NCBI GenBank assembly: GCA_029233965.1 | Contig: JARGOP010000006.1 | Coordinates: 47,165-111,164, forward strand | Reading direction: 5' to 3' | Source: Verrucomicrobiales bacterium | Lineage (GTDB): Bacteria > Verrucomicrobiota > Verrucomicrobiia > Verrucomicrobiales > DEV007 | DNA: 64,000 nucleotides | In this document: positions 37,122 through 45,691 of the stretch, one piece after another | Position numbering within the stretch: position 1 is the first letter of the stretch | How the letters are laid out: every line of letters begins with the position of its first letter | Notes under the pieces: model-generated | What the model was told of the DNA's origin: nothing | Seen by the model: only the letters and a program-made list of their open reading frames with translations | Database searches by the model: none | Program-made: the position numbers and the translations under genes

Positions 37122-39167
37122 ATGAGCCAAACTGCACCAACCGGGGATAATAAGCCCAATCCAGAAGCGGGCAGCGTCGTCTTCAAGCGCAAGGGCTTTC
37201 AGTTCATGGGGCTCGGAACTCAGGACTTTATCCGGTTCTTTTTCGGCGGAAATGCCAGTCTCGCGATCATCATTCTGATTCTGATCTGCGTCTTTCTCGC
37301 GAAAGAGGCGTTTATGTTTTTTCCTCAGCATCATGCCGGGCTGAAGGACTACCGCCAGTCCGGGCAGGAGTTCGTGGATTACATCGGCGATGAGATCGGA
37401 GCGCACACGAATCTCTACAGCAGCGCGAACATCGCTTATTTCGCCGAGGTGAACCGAACCTCGCGGGAGGAGGATGATATTCTCCGTGCTCACCGGGCGG
37501 TGCTGGCCAATCTTGAGAATCTCACCTCGAAGACCTGGGGGCGTTTCGAGCGCGAAGTGGATGCTCTCGAAGACGTCGGGGACGACCTCGAAGATCTCGA
37601 CCCTGCAAAAGAGGAGGATCAGCCGAAAATCGCGGCGCTTCAGGAAGAGAAGGAGCGCCTCGAAAAGGAAATCGTGAAGTTCCGAGTTGAGTTGAAGGAG
37701 GAGGTTTCCGCCGCGATCAACACCAATGAGGCGTGGGAACTGGGAGTTGGTTCCGATGCTCCCCCACCCGAGTCGCTTCCCAAGCTGCGGGAGGCTGTTC
37801 TTTTTGAAGCCTCGCCCGAGGTCGATGAGGAGCACCCCTACATCGCGGAGCTGAAAGCGGTCAGTAAGGCGAAAAAAGCGGCCGCAGTGGAGGAGTTTGC
37901 CGACTTCAAAGCGACCTTAAAAGCAATGCAGGACGTGGTTCGTCCGCTGAAGTCGCTGCATTCGGAGATCAGAAGTATTGCGAGTGAGAACAAGGCGGTA
38001 CTCGTGAAGCTGTCTACGGCAGCAGATCGCAAAGAGGCCTGGATCAAAGGCGCCGCGGCCACGAAGGATCCGGACGAAAAAGCGAGAATGCTCGCGGAAG
38101 CGGAGAAGGTGGTCATCGAAGCCCCCGACTACGACGCAATGGCCGAGCCGTTTTACGAAGTGATTCCGGAACATGCGGCTCTGATTGCCCCGATCGATAC
38201 GGAGATGGCGGTGCTTTTCCAGCAGCTTCCAGACAAGGTGGAGACGAGGAGTGCCCACGAAAATCTCAAGAGAGCCAAGGTCTATTATGATCGCTTTGTC
38301 AAAACCGTTGCCGAGAATCGTGAGAACATCAAAGGATGGAGTCACGAAAAGCCGGTCTCAGCGGTGGAGTCTGTCTCGTCGTTTCTGTTCGGGCGCGACT
38401 GGATCACAAACAGTTCCTGGCACGACGTTTATGGCCTCCTGCCAATCTTCACCGGTTCGTTGCTCATCTCGATCATTGCTCTCGTTGTGGCGGTCCCATT
38501 CGCCGTCTCCGCAGCGATCTACGTGAACCAGTTGGCGCCGCTCAGGGAGCAGAATTTCGTGAAGCCGGCGATTGAGTTTATCGAAGCAATTCCATCAGTG
38601 GTGCTCGGGTTCTTCGGCATTCTGGTCTTCGGTGAGACCTTGCGGGTCGTCAGTCAGGTCGAGTGGCTCCAGTGGGTGCCCGGCTTCCCCATGGCTGAGC
38701 GGTTGACGATTTTAAATGCGGGACTCCTTCTCGCTTTCATGGCGATTCCGACCATTTTCACCCTTACCGAGGATGCCCTGAACAATATTCCGCAGGCGCT
38801 CACCGAAAATTCTCTGGCGATGGGGGCGAGCAAGCTTCAGACCGTATTCCGCGTCGTCGTCCCCACCGCTGTCTCCGGGATCATTGCCGCCGTGCTTCTG
38901 GGATTCGGGCGCATCATCGGAGAGACCATGGTGGTGCTCCTCGTGGCCGGAAACAAGATCAAGATTCCCGATTTCACCGAAGGAATCGGGGTCATTGCGC
39001 AGCCGACCCACACCATGACCGGGATCATTGCCCAGGAACTCGCGGAGGTGGACGCCGGGTCGCTTCACTGGAGAGCCCTCTTCATGGTGGGAATGGTGCT
39101 CTTTGCGATCTCCCTCATCGTCAACTTCTCGGCACAGAGAGTGCTGAAGAGATTCCAGAAAATTTAA
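37122..39167 (+). CDS. pstC: Phosphate ABC transporter permease PstC with large periplasmic insertion
   Basis: At 681 residues this is twice the usual PstC. The first helix (SLAIIILILICVFLAKEAFMFF, about 46-67) is followed by about 360 extra residues (70-430) that are charged and helical, with heptad stretches such as LQEEKERLEKEIVKF and KAKKAAAVEEFADFKATL. The normal permease core then runs to the end: helix LPIFTGSLLISIIALVVAVPF, EFIEAIPSVVLGFFG, the coupling EAA-type loop EDALNNIPQALTENSLAMGASKL and the GETMVVLLVAGN helix. Topology puts the insertion outside the cytoplasm. Similar long PstC proteins exist in other bacteria; the insert's role is unknown. Confidence 0.95.
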   Translation: MSQTAPTGDNKPNPEAGSVVFKRKGFQFMGLGTQDFIRFFFGGNASLAIIILILICVFLAKEAFMFFPQHHAGLKDYRQSGQEFVDYIGDEIGAHTNLYSSANIAYFAEVNRTSREEDDILRAHRAVLANLENLTSKTWGRFEREVDALEDVGDDLEDLDPAKEEDQPKIAALQEEKERLEKEIVKFRVELKEEVSAAINTNEAWELGVGSDAPPPESLPKLREAVLFEASPEVDEEHPYIAELKAVSKAKKAAAVEEFADFKATLKAMQDVVRPLKSLHSEIRSIASENKAVLVKLSTAADRKEAWIKGAAATKDPDEKARMLAEAEKVVIEAPDYDAMAEPFYEVIPEHAALIAPIDTEMAVLFQQLPDKVETRSAHENLKRAKVYYDRFVKTVAENRENIKGWSHEKPVSAVESVSSFLFGRDWITNSSWHDVYGLLPIFTGSLLISIIALVVAVPFAVSAAIYVNQLAPLREQNFVKPAIEFIEAIPSVVLGFFGILVFGETLRVVSQVEWLQWVPGFPMAERLTILNAGLLLAFMAIPTIFTLTEDALNNIPQALTENSLAMGASKLQTVFRVVVPTAVSGIIAAVLLGFGRIIGETMVVLLVAGNKIKIPDFTEGIGVIAQPTHTMTGIIAQELAEVDAGSLHWRALFMVGMVLFAISLIVNFSAQRVLKRFQKI

Positions 39168-39200
39168 TCGATCGTTTGTTCTTCCCAGCCTCTCTTTGTC

Positions 39201-40352
39201 ATGCACGACCAAGCCACTGATCCGCCCTTGCAGAAGAGCGAGAATCCTTTCCAGAAGAAGATCACGCCCCAGAAGCGTCAGGATGCCGTGGTCTCCACCG
39301 TGCTGCGGATGGCGACCTACTTCATTCTCATCTGCGCGGCCTTCATCTTTCTCGATATCATCCGGAAAGGGGCTCCGGTCGTTTTCCAGACTGAGTTTCC
39401 TTTCGTGAATACCAAGTTTTTCACGGACAGTCCCGAAACGCTCATGACCTTCGAGACGGAGGATGGAACCTTCTACAAGATGGACTTCAGTGATTATTCC
39501 CAGTGGAAGCGGGACAATCCGGAGGGTCGCATCGTGGAAGAGCATTCCCACGCCTACTCAGGCGGTGGCATTTTCGGCCCGCTCGTGGGAACCGCATTGC
39601 TGACGATTATTTGTATCATTGTCGCGCTTTTTGTCGGCCTGACGACTGCGGTGTACTTGAACGAGTATTCCTCAAAGGGCCGGTTCATGGACATGGTTCG
39701 TCTTGCGATTATGAACCTCGCCGGGGTGCCCTCGATTGTCTTCGGCCTCTTCGGTCTCGGTCTCTTCTGTTTTGTCGCTCCCGTCATTACGGGGGAGCCT
39801 CAGGAGCGTTCGATCCTGAATATTCCGCTTTTCGGGGGCAACTTTCTCGCCTTTCAGGGATGGGGGACGTCCATGATCGCAGGTGGATTTACCCTTGCCG
39901 TCATGATTCTTCCCGTGATTATTGCCGCCTGTGAGGAGTCACTGAAAGCGATTCCGATGGGATTCCGGGAAGCCTCTCTCGCTCTCGGGGCGACGAAATG
40001 GCAGTCAATTTCCAAGTCGGTCCTGCCCTATGCTTTCCCGGGGATGCTGACGGCGTCAATTCTGGGCATCACCCGCGTCGCCGGGGAAACGGCTCCGATC
40101 ATGTTCACCGCGGCACTGGCGCACAAAGACAAGCTTCCCTGGCAGGACACGGATTCAATCGGGGGCTTTTTCTCGCAGTCAGTGCAGGCGATGCCGTACC
40201 ACATTTACACGGTAGCGGCACGGATCCCGCAGTCGGAATACACGAAGCCCATGCAATTCGGCTCTGTGTTCGTCTTCATGGTGCTCGTGATGTGCTTCGC
40301 CGCACTCTCGATTTTCATGCGAATTAACTACCGCAAGCGTGTGAAATGGTGA
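39201..40352 (+). CDS. pstA: Phosphate ABC transporter permease PstA
   Basis: A 383-residue permease, longer than the usual 280-300. After a charged cytoplasmic N-terminus and the first helix (TYFILICAAFIFLDII), a soluble insertion of about 70 residues (APVVFQTEFPF to EEHSHAYSGGG) lies before the permease core. The core holds GIFGPLVGTALLTIICII, NLAGVPSIVFGLFGLGLF, the coupling loop EESLKAIPMGFREASLALGATKWQS and RVAGETAPIMFTAA. It pairs with PstC as the transmembrane channel and lies 33 bases after it. Confidence 0.96.
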   Translation: MHDQATDPPLQKSENPFQKKITPQKRQDAVVSTVLRMATYFILICAAFIFLDIIRKGAPVVFQTEFPFVNTKFFTDSPETLMTFETEDGTFYKMDFSDYSQWKRDNPEGRIVEEHSHAYSGGGIFGPLVGTALLTIICIIVALFVGLTTAVYLNEYSSKGRFMDMVRLAIMNLAGVPSIVFGLFGLGLFCFVAPVITGEPQERSILNIPLFGGNFLAFQGWGTSMIAGGFTLAVMILPVIIAACEESLKAIPMGFREASLALGATKWQSISKSVLPYAFPGMLTASILGITRVAGETAPIMFTAALAHKDKLPWQDTDSIGGFFSQSVQAMPYHIYTVAARIPQSEYTKPMQFGSVFVFMVLVMCFAALSIFMRINYRKRVKW

Positions 40353-40414
40353 TAAAACGACCTCCCTTTTCGTGGGGATGTCTTTGATAGAATTTTTTTG
40401 GATCAGGATTAAAC

Positions 40415-41266
40415 ATGAAAACAACTATGTCGGACGAAACACGAGAAGGCTCTCTCTCCACAGATGAAACCCCGGGCGGTTCATCAGCTGTGGCGCCTGC
40501 GACTGCAGACACAGTGATCGAGGTGGATGATGTGAACTTCGCTTATGTGAAGGGCAAGGATGTCCTCCGCGATATCTCCATGCAGATTAACAAAGGGCAG
40601 GTGACCGCCTTCATCGGACCCTCCGGTTGCGGCAAGTCGACGCTCCTGCGCTGCCTCAACCGGATGAATGATCTCATTCCCACTGCGGAGATCACGAAAG
40701 GGGAAATCCGCATCCTCGGGACCGACATTTACGATCCGTCCGTGGACGTGATCGAACTTCGGAAGCACGTCGGGATGGTCTTTCAGAAGTACAATCCGTT
40801 CCCGAAGAGCATCTACGAAAACGTGGCCTTCGGTCTTCGCATTCAGGGGATCAAGAGCAAGTCGGTTCTCGATGAAGCAGTCGAGCGGTCGCTCAAGCTC
40901 GCCGGTCTCTGGGAGGAAGTGAAGGATCGTCTCGATTCGAGTGGTCTCGGTCTCTCCGGTGGTCAGCAGCAGCGTCTCTGTATCGCCCGGACCATTGCGG
41001 TGCAGCCGAAGATCGTTCTCATGGATGAGCCTTGCTCAGCGCTCGACCCGATTTCCACGACGATCATTGAGGAACTTATCACGCAGCTGAAGGACGAGTT
41101 CACCATCGTCATCGTGACTCATAACATGCAGCAGGCGACCCGCGTTTCCGACCGGACCGCTTACTTCTACCTAGGCGAGCTGATCGAGATGGATGACACG
41201 ATCAAGATCTTCAACAATCCTTCCCGCAAGGAGACTGAGGATTACGTGTCAGGACGATTCGGTTGA
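40415..41266 (+). CDS. pstB: Phosphate ABC transporter ATP-binding protein PstB
   Basis: A 283-residue ATPase: Walker [20 protein letters not shown], signature [14 protein letters not shown], Walker [15 protein letters not shown]-loop [13 protein letters not shown], and the PstB-specific [15 protein letters not shown]. The N-terminal 35 residues ([19 protein letters not shown]) are a low-complexity extension. A second ATG five codons in is also possible. No phoU follows. The 3' end overlaps the FHA-cyclase gene on the other strand by 25 bases. Confidence 0.97.
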   Translation: MKTTMSDETREGSLSTDETPGGSSAVAPATADTVIEVDDVNFAYVKGKDVLRDISMQINKGQVTAFIGPSGCGKSTLLRCLNRMNDLIPTAEITKGEIRILGTDIYDPSVDVIELRKHVGMVFQKYNPFPKSIYENVAFGLRIQGIKSKSVLDEAVERSLKLAGLWEEVKDRLDSSGLGLSGGQQQRLCIARTIAVQPKIVLMDEPCSALDPISTTIIEELITQLKDEFTIVIVTHNMQQATRVSDRTAYFYLGELIEMDDTIKIFNNPSRKETEDYVSGRFG

Positions 41267-42183
41267 TTCACCAATGCGCAGCTTTCGGGGAGCGTCGTCA
41301 GTGCAAAGACTTCGACTCCCTGAGCGCGGCCCTTTACTTTGTGAACCCCGAGATTCTTCGTTCCGGCGTAGCCTGCCGGAATCTTCCGGTTGATGTCCCC
41401 GGTCACCAGCGCCGCCTGTTGAAGCTCGCGGGTTAACGATTCGAGGCGGAAAGTCAGGTTCACCGGGTCACCCAAGAGGGTGCTTTCCCCCTGGCTGAGA
41501 CCGCCGAGAGCGACCTTGCCCGCATGAAGCGCAAGGCCGATGTCAAATCTGCCCCCGATCTTCTCAAAGATATCGGCGTGGAGTTCCTGAATTCGGGTGC
41601 AGCTCTCGAAGAGTTTCCCGGCTGCCTGGAGGGCCGCTTTGATCGCGTCTTCGTCGACCTTGGTCCAGTAAGCGAGGACACAGTCGCCGATAAATTTATC
41701 GACGGTGCCGCCGGCCCCGCTGATGATTGTTTCCACATCGGAATACCAGGCTCCGATGACCTGGGCGAGTTCATCGGAGTCCATCGCTTCTGACATCGTG
41801 GTGTAACCCATGATGTCACTCACGAGAATAATCACCGGAGTCGAGCGGATCAGTGCGGTAGTGGAGTCGCCCATCTCATCGATGTTAGTCGCGACTTTTC
41901 CCCCGTTCTGTTGGAACTGCAGTTCATGTTCAGCCAGTGAGATGATATCTCCGTTTTTCAACTGCCTGGCTGCCGTGACGCGGGACCCATTCAGGTAGCT
42001 GCCATTGAAGCTGCCGAGATCGAAGAGATAGAATCCTCCATCCTGTTTTCGAATCATCGCGTGTCTCCGCGAAACCCGGGGGTCGGGAATCGCGATCTGA
42101 CACTCCGAACTGCGACCGATGATAGACACATTGGCAAGTTCGTGAACTTCGCCGTTCGCGATCAGTTTGAGGTGACCTTTCAA
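41242..42183 (-). CDS. FHA-domain class III adenylate/guanylate cyclase
   Basis: A 313-residue cytoplasmic protein. Residues about 1-95 form an FHA domain ([37 protein letters not shown]), which binds phosphothreonine. Residues about 110-300 form a class III cyclase with both metal Asp residues ([21 protein letters not shown]), the transition-state Asn/Arg pair ([13 protein letters not shown]) and VHAG-like [11 protein letters not shown]. All key residues are present, so it is probably active and makes a cyclic nucleotide in response to a phosphorylated partner. No kinase gene adjoins. It is convergent with pstB. Confidence 0.92.
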   Translation of the reverse strand: MKGHLKLIANGEVHELANVSIIGRSSECQIAIPDPRVSRRHAMIRKQDGGFYLFDLGSFNGSYLNGSRVTAARQLKNGDIISLAEHELQFQQNGGKVATNIDEMGDSTTALIRSTPVIILVSDIMGYTTMSEAMDSDELAQVIGAWYSDVETIISGAGGTVDKFIGDCVLAYWTKVDEDAIKAALQAAGKLFESCTRIQELHADIFEKIGGRFDIGLALHAGKVALGGLSQGESTLLGDPVNLTFRLESLTRELQQAALVTGDINRKIPAGYAGTKNLGVHKVKGRAQGVEVFALTTLPESCALVNQPNRPDT

Positions 42184-42238
42184 AGGGGGCAGTTGGAAAG
42201 AGGTGGGAAGTTGAAAAAAATTCGAGTCAGCGAGGTGA

Positions 42239-44101
42239 TCAGGGCAGACCTTTCACGATGGTCTCTGAGTATCGGAATTCACCGGTGAGGGCATCATAGA
42301 ATTGAAAGACTACCTGAGGGTGGGGGAAGGCATACCAGCGCTCCCCGCTACGTTCGACGGGATTATTGAACACATTGTTTACCCGCACGACGCAGAAGTG
42401 TGGAAATGTCCGCTCTGCGCGCGGAATGTCGTCCATCGCGTAGGTGGACCAGCGGATTTCGCATTCACGGGGACCATATTTGAATTTTCCATTGATGGGG
42501 CGCCCGCCTTCATCATTCATCGGGGCATGGTTGATGGAGTTGTGAGGACCGCTCGCAAACTCAAAGACATTGTCGGTGATGCGGATTGCGAAGGAGTTAT
42601 GGAGGTCTCCGGTGAGGACGAAGACAGGTTGGTCGAGCTCATCGCAGTGCTCGATCAGTTCTTCCCGCTCTTCGAGAAATACGGTCCAGGCGTCGTCCTT
42701 TTTCAGAGTGAGTTGCTTGTCATCGCCTCCGCCGCTGCCGACGTGAGGGACCATGAAATTCACCGAGGAGACGATGAAGAGGAAGTCCGCCTCACTCTTC
42801 GCGATGCCCTCTTTGAGCCAGTTGAACTGCTGCTTGCCGAGCATCGAAGCGCCCGGTTTGTCAGGATTGTCGACGTCATGCAGGTCGCGATGAGAGCGTG
42901 TGTCGAGAATGAAGAAGTCGCAGTTGGAGACGGTGAATTTTCCATAGCAGCGTCGACCGATCGAGTAGCTCTGCGTTCCGTCCGCCTTTGCGGCAGGGGA
43001 GATCCGAACCTGGTTTGGTCCGAGCACTTCGACGATGTCGTAGACGGCTGAGTTGGGGTCGCCGGTTTGAGAATCGAGAATCGCGTCTTTCACGCCGGCA
43101 GTATCCGTTCCCCAGTGGACATGGAGATTGGCCATGTCTTCGAGATTCAGCTTCGTGAAGTCCGCTTCAGGATCTTTTAAAATATCACTGCCGGCGGTGA
43201 ATTCACCGGTGCCGAACCACGCCGGCTTGTCGTGCGCCATGGGGTTGGCCCAGGCGAGGTAGTCGAACCAGGCCTTCGTCGCGATGTCGCGGAAGACGGC
43301 GCGGCGGTTCACGTAACCGGCTTCGCCGGTGCCGTAGATGTCGTTGAGTAGTTCGTGATCGTCGGCAGTGTAGAACGTCGGCACGTGGCGGTGCCACTCG
43401 CTAAGGTTGCGACCGCGTTCGAGGTAGATTTTGTAGTTTTCCCAAACTCCGGAAATGGTCGGCGCCTTCTGAACGATTCGCGGCGCCTCCTCCATGCTGT
43501 TGAGCCCTACCTGATGCAGCCAGGAACCCGCGGGATACTCGCGGCGGTCTTCATAGAGCCAGTCCCCGTTGAGAATCGCAAAGTGGACCTTCTCCCGCCA
43601 CTCGTTATTGAGGATTTCGTAGACAGGAAGGTGAGGACCGGCACTGTCGCCTGCTCCGCGCTGGTTGTTTCCGCAGGCGAATTCGAAGCTGAAATTGAAG
43701 AGGCCTTCCGGGTTCGAATCAGGGTTCCTGAACTGCTCAGGATCCGGCATCGTGATGAATGACCCGCCGAGTTGATGATCCTCGATCCGGTAGTGGTAAC
43801 GCGTATTCGGCTCGAGATTTTCGAGAGTAACGAGACCGGTGTTGTCACGATCAATCGAGGTCACCAGCTCCGGGGCCACCTGGTCGAGTTTGTCCTCATT
43901 CCTACCGTAAAAAATGGTCACGGGACCGGCGTCGTTGGTTCGCACCCAGATCGTCATCGAAGTTGCGGTAGGGCGGCCCAGCATAGGCCCGTGGGTGACC
44001 CGGATTGCAGTGGGCTCACCGTCCTGTGCCAAAAGAGCGGAGGCCGTGAGGATTGAGGTGAAAACAAGTGATTGAAAGCAGTTCATGATTGGCTGAAACA
44101 T
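42239..44101 (-). CDS. PhoD-like alkaline phosphatase/phosphodiesterase
   Basis: A 620-residue exported enzyme with a signal peptide (SLVFTSILTASALLA, cleavage before QDGEP; ATG at 44101 or 44086). An N-terminal Fn3-like PhoD domain (IRVTHGPMLGRPTATSMTIWVRT) leads into the metallophosphatase part: FEFACGNNQRG, LNGDWLYEDRR, TADDHELLNDIYG and VLTGDLHNSFAIRI. PhoD enzymes use Ca and Fe to free phosphate from mono- and diesters. Its neighbourhood with pstSCAB suggests control by phosphate starvation, though no Pho box is evident. The usual Tat twin arginine is not visible; the signal looks Sec-type. Confidence 0.9.
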   Translation of the reverse strand: MFQPIMNCFQSLVFTSILTASALLAQDGEPTAIRVTHGPMLGRPTATSMTIWVRTNDAGPVTIFYGRNEDKLDQVAPELVTSIDRDNTGLVTLENLEPNTRYHYRIEDHQLGGSFITMPDPEQFRNPDSNPEGLFNFSFEFACGNNQRGAGDSAGPHLPVYEILNNEWREKVHFAILNGDWLYEDRREYPAGSWLHQVGLNSMEEAPRIVQKAPTISGVWENYKIYLERGRNLSEWHRHVPTFYTADDHELLNDIYGTGEAGYVNRRAVFRDIATKAWFDYLAWANPMAHDKPAWFGTGEFTAGSDILKDPEADFTKLNLEDMANLHVHWGTDTAGVKDAILDSQTGDPNSAVYDIVEVLGPNQVRISPAAKADGTQSYSIGRRCYGKFTVSNCDFFILDTRSHRDLHDVDNPDKPGASMLGKQQFNWLKEGIAKSEADFLFIVSSVNFMVPHVGSGGGDDKQLTLKKDDAWTVFLEEREELIEHCDELDQPVFVLTGDLHNSFAIRITDNVFEFASGPHNSINHAPMNDEGGRPINGKFKYGPRECEIRWSTYAMDDIPRAERTFPHFCVVRVNNVFNNPVERSGERWYAFPHPQVVFQFYDALTGEFRYSETIVKGLP

Positions 44102-44125
44102 CGGGCGACTTTATAACCTCCTTCG

Positions 44126-45580
44126 ATGAGTGACGCACGCCCAAACATCATTTTCATTATCACGGATCAGCAGCGCTTTGATACAATCGCCGCCCTCGGG
44201 CATCCTCACATGGATACGCCGCATCTGGACCGGCTCGTGAATGAGGGCGTGACCTTCACCAACTGTCACATCACGGCACCAAGTTGCGCTCCTTCGCGCG
44301 CGAGTCTCTTCACCGGCCAGTATCCCCACACCACGGGAATCATGAAGAATGCGGATGAGTGGACCCGGAGCTGGGTCGAAGATCTCAGCGCGAGCGGTTA
44401 CCAGAGCGTCAACATCGGCAAGATGCACACCTGGCCGTTCACGACGCCCTGCGGATTTCATCAGCGCTATGTCGTCGAGAACAAGGACCGCTTTCTCGAA
44501 GGCCGCTATTTCTTCGATGAATGGGACAAAGCACTCGCGACGCGAGGGCTCGTGAAACAGCAGCGCGAGTTGTATCGGCAACGCGAGGATTATGAGGACG
44601 CCGTCGGTAGCTTTACCTGGGACCTCCCCGGAGACATGCAGTCGGATAATTTCGTGGGCGGCATGGCTCAATGGTGGACGAAGACCTACCCGCCGACGGA
44701 ACCGCTTTTTCTCCAGATCGGGTTTCCCGGCCCGCACCCGCCCTACGACCCGACTCCGGAGGCCCTCGAGCCGTATCGGGAAAGAGAGATTCCCCTCGAT
44801 CCGCTTACGGATGAGGATCTCAGCGGACAGCCCGAAGCCTACCGGGGAATGCGGGTTCATAACAATGAGGTCGATCACGATTCGGTGATTCTCCCTCTTG
44901 CCCCCACAGAAGCCCAGCGGCTCAATCAGCGGCGGCACTACTGCGCGAATGTCTCCATGATCGATGAACAGGTCGGCCAAATCATGGAGCGTCTCGACGA
45001 GCAGGGATACCTGGAGAATTCGGTCTTCATTTTCACGAGTGATCACGGTGATTGCCTCACCGATCACGGGCATTCGCAGAAATGGACGATGTATGAGCAG
45101 GTCATCAAAGTTCCGCTCATCGTCTGGACTCAGGATGGTCGCTTCGGCAAAGGACGCCGCGTTGAGGAACTGGTATCCCTCTTCGACCTCGGACCCACGA
45201 TTCTCGAGATGGCAGGGTGCGAGGTGCCTGATCATTTCTCGGCAGAGTCGTTGATGCCCGCCTTGAATGGAAACAACGACTGGGTCGGCCGTGACTTTGT
45301 TTTCGCCGAGCATCCGCGCGATGGCAATTTCACCACCGCGGACTACCAGGTCATGGTGAGATCAGAGAAGTGGAAGCTGATTGAAATTTACGGCTCCGAT
45401 GAGGTCGAAGGAGGGCGCGAGGGGATGCTCTTCGATTTGGAGCACGATCCGAAGGAGCTGACTAATCTTTACGGCGCGCCGGCGCTGGATTCCGTGCGGG
45501 AAGAACTTCGCGAAGCGCTTCTCGCCTGGCGGATCGAGACCGGGAGAGAAGCTTCGAAAACTTTTTCCGACCGGCGTTAG
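44126..45580 (+). CDS. Arylsulfatase-type sulfatase
   Basis: A 484-residue sulfatase without an evident signal peptide, so it is possibly cytoplasmic. It starts PNIIFIITDQQRFDTIAALG with the metal-binding Asp, carries the formylglycine site in TAPSCAPSRASLFTGQYPH (C-x-P-S-R, near residue 53), FLQIGFPGPHPPYDPTP, and the second metal site FTSDHGDCLTDHG near residue 312. The Cys must be oxidised by the formylglycine-generating enzyme encoded at 56060-56971. Sulfated polysaccharides are common substrates in PVC bacteria, but the specificity is unknown. It is divergent from the PhoD gene with 24 bases between. Confidence 0.94.
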   Translation: MSDARPNIIFIITDQQRFDTIAALGHPHMDTPHLDRLVNEGVTFTNCHITAPSCAPSRASLFTGQYPHTTGIMKNADEWTRSWVEDLSASGYQSVNIGKMHTWPFTTPCGFHQRYVVENKDRFLEGRYFFDEWDKALATRGLVKQQRELYRQREDYEDAVGSFTWDLPGDMQSDNFVGGMAQWWTKTYPPTEPLFLQIGFPGPHPPYDPTPEALEPYREREIPLDPLTDEDLSGQPEAYRGMRVHNNEVDHDSVILPLAPTEAQRLNQRRHYCANVSMIDEQVGQIMERLDEQGYLENSVFIFTSDHGDCLTDHGHSQKWTMYEQVIKVPLIVWTQDGRFGKGRRVEELVSLFDLGPTILEMAGCEVPDHFSAESLMPALNGNNDWVGRDFVFAEHPRDGNFTTADYQVMVRSEKWKLIEIYGSDEVEGGREGMLFDLEHDPKELTNLYGAPALDSVREELREALLAWRIETGREASKTFSDRR

Positions 45581-45602
45581 TGTAAATTCAATTTCAGCCC
45601 GC

Positions 45603-45678
45603 TGGAGTGAGGCCTTCAGGCCCTGGCGAAGAATCCGTCTCTGCCGGGGCTTCGGAAAGGGCTGAAGCCCTCACTCCA
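45603..45678. repeat. Imperfect inverted repeat (palindromic element)
   Basis: Two arms of about 20 bases (TGGAGTGAGGCCTTCAGGCC at 45603 and its near complement at 45659-45678) can fold into a long hairpin, separated by 35 bases. It lies between the sulfatase and the Nramp-like gene and may be a REP-like element or a terminator. Confidence 0.85.
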
Positions 45679-45691
45679 ACCTCTTCTCAAC

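Noticed and set aside
42302-43051. 249-codon open frame opposite the PhoD gene
   Set aside because: The PhoD metal-binding motifs are on the minus strand in the same place; no start signal or family pattern on the plus strand.
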